Origin: Gambelia wislizenii
Taxonomy: Eukaryota > Chordata > Lepidosauria > Squamata > Crotaphytidae
NCBI GenBank assembly: GCA_030847615.1
Contig: JAUMIR010000001.1
Coordinates: forward strand, 256,745,187-256,809,186
Reading direction: 5' to 3'
DNA: 64,000 nucleotides
Of the stretch, positions 42,101-47,639 are shown in pieces; position 1 is the stretch's first letter, and the number at the start of each line of letters is the position of its first letter. Below the pieces are notes generated by a model. That model saw only the letters and a list, made by a program, of their open reading frames with translations. It did not search any database and was not told the origin of the DNA. A program made the translations under genes and the position numbers.

Positions 42101-44564
42101 TCCACTGATAAAATCAATTCCATCAACAGAAATATCCCCGGTCTTTTGTTAATTAGGTGCTGACTTTAATTGGATCTTGGTATTTGTTAATTCAGAACAT
42201 GCACAGGAGACCTGTTGATGATCCATTTCATATGCACACACACACACAAACACACACACACACAAACATATCAATACACCAAAGAAAAGATACGATCCTT
42301 TCTCAAATAGGACAACAGCGTTGTTTCTGGGTCAGCATTCTTCACTGATACCTGTAGAAATGGAAAAAAGGTCATAATATTAATCACCAAATCCACAACA
42401 GTTTCCTATATGATTTACTTCCTGCATTATAACTATAAATATCTTTAGAATCCTGATGTTCATCAGATTGTCCCTACAAAACTTGTAGACCCCTGCATGG
42501 CAACTGTACCAGGCCAGATCTTTAGACTATTTCTACTTTTGTCCCTTAATTTTTCTACCATCATGCCTGGCTAACATTTCTGGAGATCTCAAAAACCCAC
42601 ACTACTTATTCCTTAACACTTTTATGGTCCCAATAAAAGTATTGCCTGCCTTTGGTTTCTCTTTTTTGGGATGGTCATACCTACAGGTTGCCTACCCTTG
42701 TTTAATTCTGTAAAACCAATCCAAATAACATGGAGATCAGTGATAGGCACCCCCAAACTAATCACAAAGTAGATAGCTTTGTTGTTTTAATACAGGTTGA
42801 GTATTCCTTATCCTGAAATTTGAAATACTCCCAAATCCAAAATTGTCCACATGGGTGGCTGAGATAGTGACACCTGTGTTTTCTGATAGTTCAATGTACA
42901 CAAACTTTGTTTCATGCATAAAATTATTAAAAATATTGTACAGTATATAAAATTACCTTCAGGTTATGTATATAAGGTATATTTGAAACAAATGAATTTT
43001 GTGTTTAGACTTGAGTCCCATCTCCAAGATACCTTAAGTATATGCAAATATTCCAAAATCCAAAATCCTAAACACTTCTGGTCCCAAGCATTTCAGATAA
43101 GGGATACTCAACCAGTAAATATATTTGAGTCTACTGAATATCAAACAAATTAACATTTTTCTGTTATTACAGTTTGTTAACACTGCTTTACAAGCCATTT
43201 AGCAAAAGAGGGAAATATTCTCAAAAGCACAAGCAAATCATTTAATTATATTAGCATATCATATGAATGCATCTATAGCATTTTGGCCCTCATCTTCTGG
43301 GAAGGCATTGAAAGCAGCCAACATATGACTATAAGTCACATTCCCTTGCCTCACACAATCTAAAATAGATGTAAAATGATAGCAAGGGAGAAAAGAACAC
43401 ATAAGATTCCTGGCTTTTCCTGGCCCTATCAGTAATAAAAGTATTATACCTCAAGTGATAGTTTTAGATTGCCAGTAAAAGGTGAAAAATTGTGTTTTAC
43501 AGATTTGTTTTTATTTTCAGAATGGCTAGAAGAAGGGGGGCATAGTAACAATGAATTTAGACAGAAACCAGAGGAAAAAGCAGGTACAGGAACTAAAGGA
43601 CTGGGCTTACAAGAAAAGAGAAGTGAGAGGAAAAGTGAGAAAGTTGAGTTGGGATGGAAGTTTCTGGAAAGCCTCCTTTACTTTTAGCATCTGTATACTT
43701 TCAACAGCCATGTAATATCTTTGTGCTTAGGAATGATGGAACAATAGATCTGGCCCAGTAAGCAGCTTTACACATGAATACATTATATTAACTATATAAG
43801 TTTGTTGGTTTTTTTTAATTGAGGGCAGGTACAGTACGACCATGGTATCAGCAAAGGATTCCAGAAACTGCAGATAACAGTAAGCCCTAATAAAATGAAT
43901 GACGTTTGGCCCAAGCATACCACAGAGTTGTGCTGGAGGACCTAGAAGATGACTAGAGAGAGACCATATTTTTTCGGATGCGGGTAAATGAATCCACAGA
44001 TTTGGGTCCCGTGGATACGGGGGTTATACTATATACTCTTGTTTTTGACCTTGTGGTGAAAATACTCTTAATGCTGTATTCTTAAAAACAAAATATATAT
44101 TCAAGAAGAGTACTAGTGTACCCTATGGTTGTAACAACTACACCCAGATATACATTACATTTTTAGATAGTTGTAGGAAAGATAAGTCAATGAGTTTTAG
44201 AAAAGAAATACATGCTAAACATTATTGACTTCTGACAGCCATAAATGTTACAATACCGTATTTTAGCTATGTGTTGAATAATTAGCAACCAATACACTTA
44301 AGCAAGAAAATCTGTCAAACATTTCTAGGTTTAAACTGTTTCTATAATATTAAAGCCTGAGGCAGCCAAGAAACCCCCGTCTACAAGCTTGTTGAAAATC
44401 TCACAATTGTAGTTAAATGACTTGCTTTAAATGAACAAGCATCATATGAACATGCAAAGACTACAGCAACCTAACGTTTCCATCATTCCCTTAATAAGAC
44501 ATACCTTTTTTTCATTAACAAAAAATACCAGTTCATGAGATTCTGTTGCTCCATGGAGAGACAT
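1981..44564 (-). CDS. AOX1: Aldehyde oxidase, first 24 coding exons (5' two thirds of gene)
   Basis: Molybdo-flavoenzyme of the cytosol that oxidises aldehydes and N-heterocycles, passing electrons from the molybdenum cofactor through two 2Fe-2S clusters and FAD to oxygen. Twenty-four exons splice with GT/AG into one open frame of 2670 nt (890 residues); a full family member has about 1335, so the rest of the molybdopterin domain lies beyond the left edge. Visible in order: first 2Fe-2S motif [11 protein letters not shown] (47-57) with Cys79; second cluster Cys114, Cys119, Cys122, Cys154, Cys156; FAD loop LVVGNTIVG (269-277) and LGGNIISR (360-367); molybdopterin region [10 protein letters not shown] (751-760) and Gln781; GGGFGGKV (809-816). 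Val816 replaces the XDH substrate-binding Glu (bovine Glu802), so this is AOX, not XDH. The AOX1 name rests on position next to KCTD18; an AOX2-type paralogue is not excluded. Start chosen at the last in-frame ATG, 20 codons before the conserved exon junction. Confidence 0.93.
2068..2879. repeat. AOX intron 23 with CA microsatellite
   Basis: Non-coding AT-rich intron. Only recognisable feature is a short (CA)n run at about 2470-2488. Confidence 0.6.
2880..2967 (-). CDS. AOX1: AOX exon 23
   Basis: 88 nt, residues 832-861. [20 protein letters not shown] is nearly invariant in the family. Acceptor TTTTTTAG; donor AAA|GTAAGT. Confidence 0.96.
3940..7075. mobile_element. hAT-like foldback element with kilobase inverted arms
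   Basis: Positions 3948-4970 recur as reverse complement in 5165-5284 and 6311-7066. Matching pairs include TTACACAGCAG at 3947 with CTGCTGTGTAA at 7060; GGCGTGGCCAAGCA at 4097 with its inverse near 6910-6935; ATCATAAGAACCAATCACAG near 4698 with its inverse near 6455-6480; and GAGGCGATACTGTGG at 4883 with its inverse at 5228. The spacer is about 195 bp. No transposase frame is left, so it is non-autonomous. Superfamily is inferred from terminal style and was not checked; target duplications were not found. The right arm is interrupted by a TA-flanked MITE (5285-6310) and also holds a degenerate direct duplication of about 110 bp (6587-6700 and 6788-6895) and a GA-rich run at 6738-6763. It lies in AOX intron 22. 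Confidence 0.75.
5285..6310. mobile_element. Tigger-like MITE (family B) with about eight 100-bp GC-rich tandem units
   Basis: Ends CAGTCATCCCTCCACATTC and GAATGTGG...GGGGCAACTG form terminal inverted repeats and the element is flanked by TA on both sides. Inside, units beginning GGAAGGCCGGGGAAGGCAGC start near 5480, 5580, 5684, 5787, 5889, 5988, 6090 and 6182. Each unit can fold on itself: GGAAGGCCGGGG pairs with CCCCGGCCTTCC and GGGGCTTT with AAGCCCC. No transposase. Related copies in this window at 18253, 47413 and 57842. Confidence 0.82.
7076..8395. other. Remainder of AOX intron 22
   Basis: No gene. A fragment around 7905-7945 with GGTAAGTCCCACTGAAGTCAG resembles a palindromic MITE also seen at 15830, 55389 and 55935. 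The rest of intron 22 on the other side (2968-3939) shows nothing recognisable. Confidence 0.5.
8396..8529 (-). CDS. AOX1: AOX exon 22, substrate pocket
   Basis: 134 nt, residues 788-832. [18 protein letters not shown]: the Val (816) takes the place of XDH Glu802, the residue that orients purine substrates, which is diagnostic of aldehyde oxidases. Acceptor TTTTACAG; donor AATAA|GTAAGT. Confidence 0.96.
8629..8680. repeat. TC/CA microsatellite in AOX intron 21
   Basis: Compound run of TCTC repeats followed by CACACA. Elsewhere intron 21 (8530-9971) holds no gene and no repeat that I recognise. Confidence 0.8.
9972..10096 (-). CDS. AOX1: AOX exon 21, molybdopterin contact
   Basis: 125 nt, residues 746-787. 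[20 protein letters not shown] followed by YVSSQH; Gln781 aligns with the cofactor-contacting Gln767 of bovine XDH. Acceptor AACCAG; donor CAG|GTAAAA. Confidence 0.96.
10674..11673. mobile_element. hAT-like non-autonomous element with internal tandem repeat
   Basis: Left end CTGGGGGGCCGGTTCCACG and right end reading inward CTGGGGGTCGTTTACACAG are imperfect terminal inverted repeats of the style seen at the ends of the 3.9-7.1 kb foldback. The middle has at least two degenerate units of about 150 bp (near 10925-11160 and 11180-11310) containing AAGGACAAACAAACAA and CACACAC runs. No transposase frame and no clear 8-bp target duplication. Confidence 0.55.
12005..12362 (+). mobile_element. CR1 LINE 3' end fragment
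   Basis: Reads as the tail of a CR1 ORF2 and 3' UTR: AGAAGACTGAGAGGTGATATG, then GTTGGACTCAATGG, ending in the CR1-type octamer tail CTATGATTCTATGACTCTAT. 5'-truncated, no open frame. Same family as the copy at 28150. Confidence 0.88.
12619..14394 (-). mobile_element. L2/CR1-group LINE fragment with degenerate reverse transcriptase
   Basis: Minus-strand reading gives, in order, [17 protein letters not shown] (RT motif), a HQYADDT catalytic box and [19 protein letters not shown] (thumb region), then a 3' UTR ending in AAATAAATAAATAAA at 12619. Frames are broken by several stops and frameshifts, so this is a dead copy inside AOX intron 20. The clade, L2-like against CR1-like, is judged from motif style only. 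Confidence 0.83.
15071..15167 (-). CDS. AOX1: AOX exon 20
   Basis: 97 nt, residues 714-745 plus one base. [17 protein letters not shown] is the conserved molybdopterin-domain segment. Acceptor CTGCAG; donor GAAG|GTAAAT. Only 209 nt separate it from exon 19. Confidence 0.94.
15377..15499 (-). CDS. AOX1: AOX exon 19
   Basis: 123 nt, residues 673-713, phase 0 on both sides. [20 protein letters not shown] and LEPVVLTIE. Acceptor TTTTGCAG; donor GAG|GTAATT. Confidence 0.95.
15500..16424. other. AOX intron 18
   Basis: No gene. A MITE fragment with CCAGGTAAGTGTACATGGGA and AAATCAGTGGGATTTAAGTC lies at about 15830-15930. Confidence 0.45.
16425..16551 (-). CDS. AOX1: AOX exon 18
   Basis: 127 nt, residues 630-672. 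[18 protein letters not shown] and [13 protein letters not shown] boundary. Acceptor CTTCTCAG; donor AAG|GTATTG. Confidence 0.94.
16552..17842. other. AOX intron 17
   Basis: No gene and no confident repeat. Poly-C runs occur near 17024 and 17057. The 113-residue plus-strand open frame at 17582-17923 overlaps AOX exon 17 antisense and is not credible as a gene. Confidence 0.5.
17843..18012 (-). CDS. AOX1: AOX exon 17, start of molybdopterin domain
   Basis: 170 nt, residues 574-630. [20 protein letters not shown] and [11 protein letters not shown] are hallmark AOX segments. Acceptor ATTAAACAG; donor GTTGT|GTGAGT. Confidence 0.95.
18253..19478. mobile_element. Tigger-like MITE (family B) with degenerate 200-bp internal array
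   Basis: Begins CAGTCGTCCCTCCACTTTC and ends GTGCAGGGCCAACTG, with TA on both sides. The interior is GC-rich and built from diverged units of roughly 200 bp, each with a GACCATGG-like box, GGCAGCAG-type runs and GAGAAAGAGGCAG. Same family as the copy at 5285 but with an unrelated-looking internal array. Located in AOX intron 16. Confidence 0.75.
20191..20283 (-). CDS. AOX1: AOX exon 16, linker to molybdopterin domain
   Basis: 93 nt, residues 543-573, exactly as long as the human counterpart. KYTSSLKEF aligns without gaps to KYESALEDL of human AOX1 and the exon ends KYQ. Acceptor GATTTTTCAG; donor CAG|GTCAGT. A weaker in-frame acceptor 18 nt inside would drop six residues. Confidence 0.87.
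20829..20991 (-). CDS. AOX1: AOX exon 15
   Basis: 163 nt, residues 488-542. [18 protein letters not shown] and [18 protein letters not shown]. Acceptor CTTACAG; donor ATG|GTAATT. Confidence 0.95.
20992..21974. other. AOX intron 14
   Basis: No gene. Contains a short MITE-like scrap near 21335 (GCAGGGGTAGGCAA). Nothing else recognised. Confidence 0.45.
21975..22159 (-). CDS. AOX1: AOX exon 14
   Basis: 185 nt, residues 427-488. [20 protein letters not shown] and [19 protein letters not shown], start of the CO-dehydrogenase-flavoprotein C-terminal domain. Acceptor CTTTCAG; donor GAG|GTAAAG. Confidence 0.95.
23040..23150 (+). repeat. SINE or LINE 3' end with TAAA tail
   Basis: GTAAACTGCCTTGGGGGAGC followed by a tail TAAATAAATGAATAAATG, the usual 3' end of L2-mobilised SINEs in reptiles. 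It is a short remnant in AOX intron 13, which holds no gene. Confidence 0.5.
23229..23338 (-). CDS. AOX1: AOX exon 13
   Basis: 110 nt, residues 390-426. [13 protein letters not shown] and [12 protein letters not shown] match the end of the FAD-binding subdomain. Acceptor CCTGCAG; donor ACG|GTAAGG. Confidence 0.94.
23800..24000. repeat. Minisatellite, about 59-bp unit
   Basis: Three to four diverged units, each starting GTTGACTG or GTTGCCTG, followed by GGGTCC and GCAGTGGCAGCAGCAG. Lies in AOX intron 12. Confidence 0.7.
24105..24135. repeat. TA microsatellite
   Basis: Perfect (TA)n run of about 15 units in AOX intron 12. Confidence 0.9.
24385..24478 (-). CDS. AOX1: AOX exon 12
   Basis: 94 nt, residues 359-389 plus one base. 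[20 protein letters not shown] is the second FAD contact segment. Acceptor CTCTTTAG; donor ATAC|GTGAGT. Confidence 0.95.
25114..25265 (-). CDS. AOX1: AOX exon 11
   Basis: 152 nt, residues 308-358. Contains [15 protein letters not shown] and ends GGQQIRNMA at the usual FAD-domain junction. Acceptor TTTCACAG; donor GCT|GTATGT. Confidence 0.94.
25794..25874 (+). mobile_element. Penelope-like terminal fragment, 81 bp, 13-bp target duplication
   Basis: Carries GAAGTCGAAGGCTTTCACAG, GCCGGCATCCATAGATTTTC and CGGGCTGTGAGGCCGTGTTC, shared with the copies at 56587 and 58999. Flanked by the perfect repeat AGTCCTGGATCAA at 25781-25793 and 25875-25887, so the borders are exact. AOX intron 10. Confidence 0.75.
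26265..26529. mobile_element. Tigger-like MITE (family A)
   Basis: Terminal inverted repeats CAGTTGAACCCCTGTATCC and GGATATGGGGATCCAACTG, flanked by TA. Has an internal palindrome: ACCATAGAGTTG with CCTAGAGAGA pairing with TCTCTAAGCATCTTCC and CAACTCTATGGT. Related copies at 43832, 45236, 48956 and 54238. Confidence 0.85.
27079..27171 (-). CDS. AOX1: AOX exon 10
   Basis: 93 nt, residues 277-308 with both end codons split. [17 protein letters not shown] is the conserved FAD-domain strand. Acceptor TTATTAG; donor ACTG|GTGAGT. Confidence 0.93.
27172..28149. other. AOX intron 9, unique part
   Basis: No gene. Short open frames at 27247-27519 and 27694-27942 have no splice logic or family match. 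Confidence 0.5.
28150..28410 (+). mobile_element. CR1 LINE 3' end
   Basis: Contains CTCAACATTAGGAGGAAC, GGGATTGGACTGGATGGCCC and the tail ATTCTATGATTCTATGATTC typical of CR1 in birds and reptiles. 5'-truncated. Ends 56 nt before the end of AOX exon 9 on the other strand. Confidence 0.93.
28467..28611 (-). CDS. AOX1: AOX exon 9, start of FAD domain
   Basis: 145 nt, residues 229-276 plus one base. [20 protein letters not shown] then [12 protein letters not shown], the FAD pyrophosphate-binding loop. Acceptor CTTTACAG; donor TTG|GTAATA. Confidence 0.95.
28612..29088. other. AOX intron 8, first part
   Basis: No gene and no confident repeat. Confidence 0.45.
29089..30475. mobile_element. Composite repeat block, possible hAT-like element
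   Basis: Starts GGGGTTGTCCAAATGG and ends CTATGTAGACAAGCCCC, which could be diverged hAT-type ends. The inner part 29860-30060 (CAGGCGGGTTGGTCGATGCC, then GACCCATG and ATCAATAAAGTTGTGGCC) matches the 3' end of the DIRS-like element at 41340-41430, so a DIRS end is embedded or shared. The frames of 110-128 residues here are in repeat DNA. Confidence 0.4.
31322..31402 (-). CDS. AOX1: AOX exon 8, linker
   Basis: 81 nt, residues 202-228. Ends in [13 protein letters not shown], the conserved run into the FAD domain (human has PTQELIFPPELM). Acceptor TTCTTAAG chosen because it keeps the frame; a nearer AG would not. Donor ATG|GTAAGA. Confidence 0.87.
31637..31654. repeat. ATC microsatellite
   Basis: Short run of ATC units in AOX intron 7. 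Also in this intron, nothing gene-like between 31655 and 32235. Confidence 0.8.
32236..32640. mobile_element. Mariner-like DNA element remnant
   Basis: Left end ACAGGGTGTCCTCAAAAAATG with TATACACCTTTAACAGC resembles mariner termini; near-inverse GCTGTTAAGGGTGTATA recurs at about 32593. Interior AT-rich, without a transposase frame. Confidence 0.5.
33080..33163 (-). CDS. AOX1: AOX exon 7, linker
   Basis: 84 nt, residues 174-201, phase 0 on both sides. [12 protein letters not shown] matches the cysteine-rich variable linker between the 2Fe-2S and FAD domains of vertebrate AOX. Acceptor TCTTTAG; donor GAA|GTATGT. Confidence 0.87.
33583..33845. mobile_element. Palindromic MITE, CACACTACA family
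   Basis: Left CACACTACACAGTTATACC and ATGGCTCCAT mirror right ATGGAGCCAT and TAACTGTGAAGTGTAG. Centre contains AATCCTGGGATCTGTAGTT and its inverse. Same family as 48339 and 52801. AOX intron 6. Confidence 0.75.
34150..35225 (+). mobile_element. Decayed Tc1-like transposon
   Basis: Translated piecewise, the plus strand still shows the Tc1 transposase DDE-region signature (a degraded NDP box near 34750, then QSPDLNPID at about 34832) but many stops and frameshifts. The right terminus ends TCAAATACTTTTATAGGGC at about 35200-35220. No intact frame. AOX intron 6. Confidence 0.75.
35591..35658 (-). CDS. AOX1: AOX exon 6
   Basis: 68 nt, residues 151-173. [13 protein letters not shown] holds Cys154 and Cys156, completing the second 2Fe-2S cluster. 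Acceptor CCTTCAG; donor AAA|GTAAGT. Confidence 0.95.
36214..36340 (-). CDS. AOX1: AOX exon 5, second 2Fe-2S cluster motif
   Basis: 127 nt, residues 109-150 plus one base. [20 protein letters not shown] supplies ligands Cys119 and Cys122 of the helical-bundle 2Fe-2S domain. Acceptor GTTTAAG; donor TGG|GTATGT. Confidence 0.96.
36508..36644 (+). mobile_element. SINE with TAAA tail
   Basis: TTTGTAAGCTGCTCTGTTAG and TTGTGGCTGAAGAGCAGGG followed by (TAAA)n. An inverted relative sits inside another SINE at 54866-55000. AOX intron 4. Confidence 0.78.
36883..36991 (-). CDS. AOX1: AOX exon 4
   Basis: 109 nt, residues 73-108. [17 protein letters not shown] and [13 protein letters not shown] are strongly conserved in AOX/XDH; Cys79 is the fourth ligand of the first 2Fe-2S cluster. 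Acceptor TCTCAAG; donor CAG|GTCAGA. Confidence 0.95.
36992..38060. other. AOX intron 3
   Basis: No gene. A T/G-rich palindromic stretch at 37200-37300 pairs GTGTTGAATCTC with its near copy GGTTTCAACACC. Poly-G run near 37846. No confident repeat assignment. Confidence 0.45.
38061..38157 (-). CDS. AOX1: AOX exon 3, first 2Fe-2S cluster motif
   Basis: 97 nt, residues 40-72 (both ends split). Carries [16 protein letters not shown] with cluster ligands Cys49, Cys54 and Cys57. Val51 sits where mammalian AOX has Gly and XDH has Glu. Acceptor ACCTTCAG; donor ATACT|GTATCC. A second in-frame acceptor lies 12 nt downstream. Confidence 0.93.
38275..41435 (+). mobile_element. DIRS-like tyrosine-recombinase retrotransposon, degenerate
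   Basis: In order on the plus strand: RT with [11 protein letters not shown] (about 38637), [20 protein letters not shown] (38729-38788) and the YLDDFL catalytic box (about 38940); RNase H-type segment with [14 protein letters not shown] and [17 protein letters not shown] (39190-39480); tyrosine recombinase with [14 protein letters not shown] (about 39905), and [13 protein letters not shown] plus AYTGYIQ (about 40558-40670), which keep the His, Arg and Tyr expected for the active site. Many stops and frameshifts break the frames. The 3' end resembles 29860-30060. DIRS elements use a recombinase rather than an integrase. AOX intron 2. Confidence 0.87.
41436..42293. other. AOX intron 2, unique part
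   Basis: No gene. An (AC)n microsatellite lies at about 42233-42266, immediately downstream of the exon 2 donor in transcript direction. Confidence 0.6.
42294..42351 (-). CDS. AOX1: AOX exon 2
   Basis: 58 nt, residues 21-39 plus one base. Contains [14 protein letters not shown]. Acceptor TTTCTACAG; the donor is the weak GATC|GTATCT, accepted because 58 nt keeps the frame into exon 3 and equals the expected length for this exon in XDH/AOX genes. Residue 39 is Asp where relatives usually have Lys or Arg. Confidence 0.88.
42793..43115. mobile_element. MER2-like Tigger DNA element
   Basis: Ends CAGGTTGAGTATTCCTTATC and its inverse GATAAGGGATACTCAACCAG, flanked by TA. The interior (for example CTTCTGGTCCCAAGCATTTC, CATGGGTGGCTGAGATAGTG, TGCATAAAATTATTAAAAAT) matches what I remember of mammalian MER2 over nearly the whole length. 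No transposase. AOX intron 1. Confidence 0.8.
43832..44031. mobile_element. Tigger-like MITE (family A), diverged
   Basis: CAGTACGACCATGGTATC at the left, GGATACGGGGGTTATACT at the right, with CCACAGAGTTGTGCTGGAGG and CCTAGAAGATG inside. TA on both sides if the last base has mutated. About 475 bp downstream of the AOX start codon, in intron 1. Confidence 0.7.
44505..44564 (-). CDS. AOX1: AOX exon 1 (coding part)
   Basis: Codes residues 1-20, ending in [10 protein letters not shown], the first beta strand of the 2Fe-2S domain. Donor AAG|GTATGT, phase 0, the same junction as in vertebrate AOX and XDH genes. In-frame ATGs also occur upstream (near 44594 and 44627), so the exact start and the 5' UTR are not settled. 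There is no CpG island here, unlike the KCTD18 promoter. Confidence 0.88.
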
Positions 44565-45039
44565 TATAGAATCTGAAATTTCTAGACTCATTCTAATTAA
44601 ACATGAGACTAAATGTCTTCTGTACATTATTACACAAATTATAAGCGCATGACCTCATCATATGATAACTATTTATCTATAATAGGGGGAGGAACTTGTC
44701 AATCTATGAATGTCTTCTTCTTGGCTTTTCTTCGCAAACGAAGGTAATATGGATGGGAAAAGCTACTGCATAAAAACAAAATGTGGCACAGCAGGGCTGG
44801 AGAACTGTTTGGACTGTCAATTCCCATCATTCCTAGCTAGCACAAGGAGTTACATCAAGAGAGAATGAGTGCTACAGTCCAAAATCTGGAAGATCGTGCT
44901 CTCTTTCCCTGAAGTAAAGTACAAGTGTTTTCAAGACTTTGAAATGAAAAAAAAAAGATATTAAAGGTTTTACTAGCACTAGTAGTTTTATCCTGTCCCA
45001 TCCATATGTGCTGGAGTAGTCTTGATATTGTAGATAGCC
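44565..45039. promoter_or_regulatory. Upstream region of the AOX gene
   Basis: The AOX promoter must start here, on the minus strand. It is AT-rich with no CpG island. I could not fix a TATA box or start site by eye. A MITE scrap (TTTGGACTGTCAATTCCCAT) lies near 44810. Confidence 0.4.
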
Positions 45040-45235
45040 TGTTGTTGTTAACTGCCATCAAGTCAACTTTGACTTATGGTGACCCTCCAAGTCACTTTGT
45101 CATCAACAGCCCTGTTCAGGTCTTGTAAATTCAAGTCCGTGGCTTCCTTGATCAAGTGCGTCCATCTGTAATGTGCTCTTCCTTTTTTTCCTGCCTTCTT
45201 ACCTTGCCAAGCATCATTGTCTTTTCTTACAAGTA

Positions 45236-45488
45236 CAGTAGAACCCCCTTATCCACTGGGGATTGGTCTGGGGGCCCCAGTGGATACTGAAAACCGTGGA
45301 TAATAGCAAATGCCATTGAAACTAATGGGACTTCTGGTTTAAAATACCATAGAGTTGCCTTGGAAGACCTTGAAAATGGCTAGAAAGGACACATTTTCTA
45401 GGAAGATTCTATGGTAGGTGTGCTGTTTTGTGTCCCGTGGATAACTGTATCAGTGGATAATGAATCAGTGGATACAGGGGTCCTGCTG
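45236..45488. mobile_element. Tigger-like MITE (family A) inside BovB
   Basis: CAGTAGAACCCCCTTATCC at the left and CAGGGGTCCTGCTG at the right, TA on both sides, BovB sequence continuing across. Internal palindrome ACCATAGAGTTG / GATTCTATGGT. Nearly the mirror of the copy at 48956. Confidence 0.85.
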
Positions 45489-45849
45489 TAATGTCTTCTC
45501 ATAATTTGTCCAAAATACGTTTCAGTTCTAGGGACAGTTCAGACGTAATTTGCTCCAGGACCTATTTATTTGTCTTTTTGGCAGACCAGGGTATCCAAAG
45601 AGACTCTCCTCTAGCACCACATTTCAAATGAGTTGATTGTCTTCTTATCAGCTTTCTTCACTGTCCAGCTTCCACAACCATACATAGAAATAGGAAATAT
45701 GATGGCATAGACAATCCTAACTTCAGTATTCAATGATACGTCTTGACACTTCAGAATCTTGTCTAGTTCCTTCATAGCTGCCCTACCAAATAGTTGTCTT
45801 CTGATTTCTTGACTGCAGTCTCTATTCTGATTAATGATTGAGGACTTGT

Positions 45850-46557
45850 CTACACTGGCAAAAAATGCAGACTCATCCCAAATCCATTGCTGGCAGTCCA
45901 GACAATGTACAGCTACGTCTGGGGAGGAATCACATTTTTCTGCCCTTAACATGATTTTGCTTTGAATTAAGCAAAGTCAGGAAAAACTCTGGAATTTTCC
46001 AGAAACACCGATGTGACCTTGGGTTCTTTTGCTGCCTGCACAGCTGGATTGGGTCTGATTTGGCCTGATCCAGTTGTCCACATGCAAATGCAGCACCGTC
46101 TCCCTTACCCTTCACTGAGCAGTGCTGGGAAGGGGATGGATCCCCAATGGAACTGCTGCCTTGTCAACCAAGCAACTTCCCGTGGTAGCCTGGCTGGTAG
46201 CGTTGTTTCTGCTGAGGTCAGAATGGAGCATCTGTGTGATCAACAAGGAGTGGGTAGAGTGGCCCCCTCATTGATCACATCTCTGGGTGACTCGTTCTGA
46301 CCTCAGCAGAAGTGATGCACCAGCCAGGGTCTTGCAGGAAGATGCTTGGTCAGTGAGATGGCAGCGGCTCCAAAAACAGGGGAAGGGCCAGCGGGGTTGA
46401 TGCGTTGTTGGCCCAGCTGGCCCGTGTGGACAACAACCAGCATCGCTCTAGATTCTGTCCTGTGTGTGTGGTAGCCACCATCATGGTTGATCTGGGCCAA
46501 TCCAGAGCATAATGCTCCAGACTGGCCCATATTTAAGCAGTCATTGTAGACAAGCCC
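45850..46557. mobile_element. hAT-like foldback element inside BovB
   Basis: Ends GGACTTGTCTACACTGGC and, reading inward from the right, GGGCTTGTCTACAATGACTG. Inside, TTCTGCTGAGGTCAGAA near 46210 faces TTCTGACCTCAGCAGAA near 46300, and GGCTGGT faces ACCAGCC. No transposase frame. BovB coding similarity stops at one side and resumes at the other. Confidence 0.72.
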
Positions 46558-47412
46558 TGAGCCAAGGTACAGAAAATCTTAACCTATTTAAATATCTTCA
46601 TCATCTACTTTAGAGTTATGTAAATCATCTGTGGTCATTATTTGTTTTCTTAATGTTCAAATGTGAACATGCCTTTGCAGTTTCTTCCTTGTCTATCTTC
46701 AGTAATCCCTCCAAGTCTATGCTATTTTCTGCTAGTAGAATGGTGTCATCTGCATATCGTAAATTGCTGATGTTCCTCCAATTTTCATATCTCTTTCCTC
46801 TTGAGTCTAATCTTGCTTTACATGATATATTCAGCCTACAAGTTAAACAGATAGGGTTATAAAATGTAGCCTTGCCTTGCCTTGCCAATTGGAAACCATT
46901 CCGTTTCTCTATGCTCTGTCCTAACAGTAGCTTCTAGTCCTGAATCATTATGGTTATGCATCAGGACAACCAAATATTGTGGCACACCCATTTCTTTAGA
47001 AGTAATTCATAGTTTTTCATCATCTATACCAGTGGCTCTTAACCTTTTCATTACCAGGGACCCTCTTTAAATATCTTTCGTTGCTGAGGTCACTCTATAA
47101 AGCAGCCTGATTTTTTGAAATTCTTTGAGGGACTCCATTATCCAACCTATGTTTGCAACGTCTTGAAAACTAAGCAGGGTCAATTTTGGTTAGTACTTGG
47201 ACAGACCACCAATGAATCCCAGGTGCTGTAGGCAATATTTCAGAGGAAGAAACTGGCAAAACCACCTCTTGTGGATTCCTTGCCAACAAAAACCCTTTCA
47301 AATTCATGGGGTAATTGCCATAAGTAGTCAGGCATGTAGGCAATCATTCCCGAGGCCACCGTTCCCCTTCCCCCTGGGTTTAGCGGTGTTTTCCTTGGTG
47401 TTTTCTCCTATA

Positions 47413-47627
47413 CAGTTGTCCCTCCGTATCCACGGATTTAAATATTCACGGCTTGAAAATATTCTTTAAAAAATAATAACCCAAAAGGCAAGCCTTGATT
47501 TTGCCGTCTTTTATCAGGGACACCGTTTTTGCTATGCCATTGCAAATAATGGGACTTGAGTATTCACAGATTTTGGTATCCACGGGGGTCCTGGAACCAA
47601 ACCCCAGCAAATATGAAGGGACAACTG
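47413..47627. mobile_element. Tigger-like MITE (family B) next to the KCTD18 promoter
   Basis: CAGTTGTCCCTCCGTATCC and GAAGGGACAACTG termini, TA on both sides, 215 bp with no internal GC array. It ends about 200 bp before the presumed KCTD18 first exon. Confidence 0.87.
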
Positions 47628-47639
47628 TACATGTTTTGG

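Larger units (their letters stand above)
45040..47030 (-). mobile_element. BovB (RTE) LINE fragment, interrupted
   Basis: On the minus strand: ISNLRYADDTILLAE (RT catalytic box, about 46758-46802), then CSQEIRRQLFGRAAMKELDK and AIIFPISMYGCGSWTVKKAD (about 45640-45800), then RKKGRAHYRWTHLI (about 45150-45200) and a 3' end with AACAACAACAG at 45040. All are RTE/BovB hallmarks. Stops and frameshifts show a dead copy. Two DNA elements have inserted, 45236-45488 and about 45850-46557. Confidence 0.87.
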
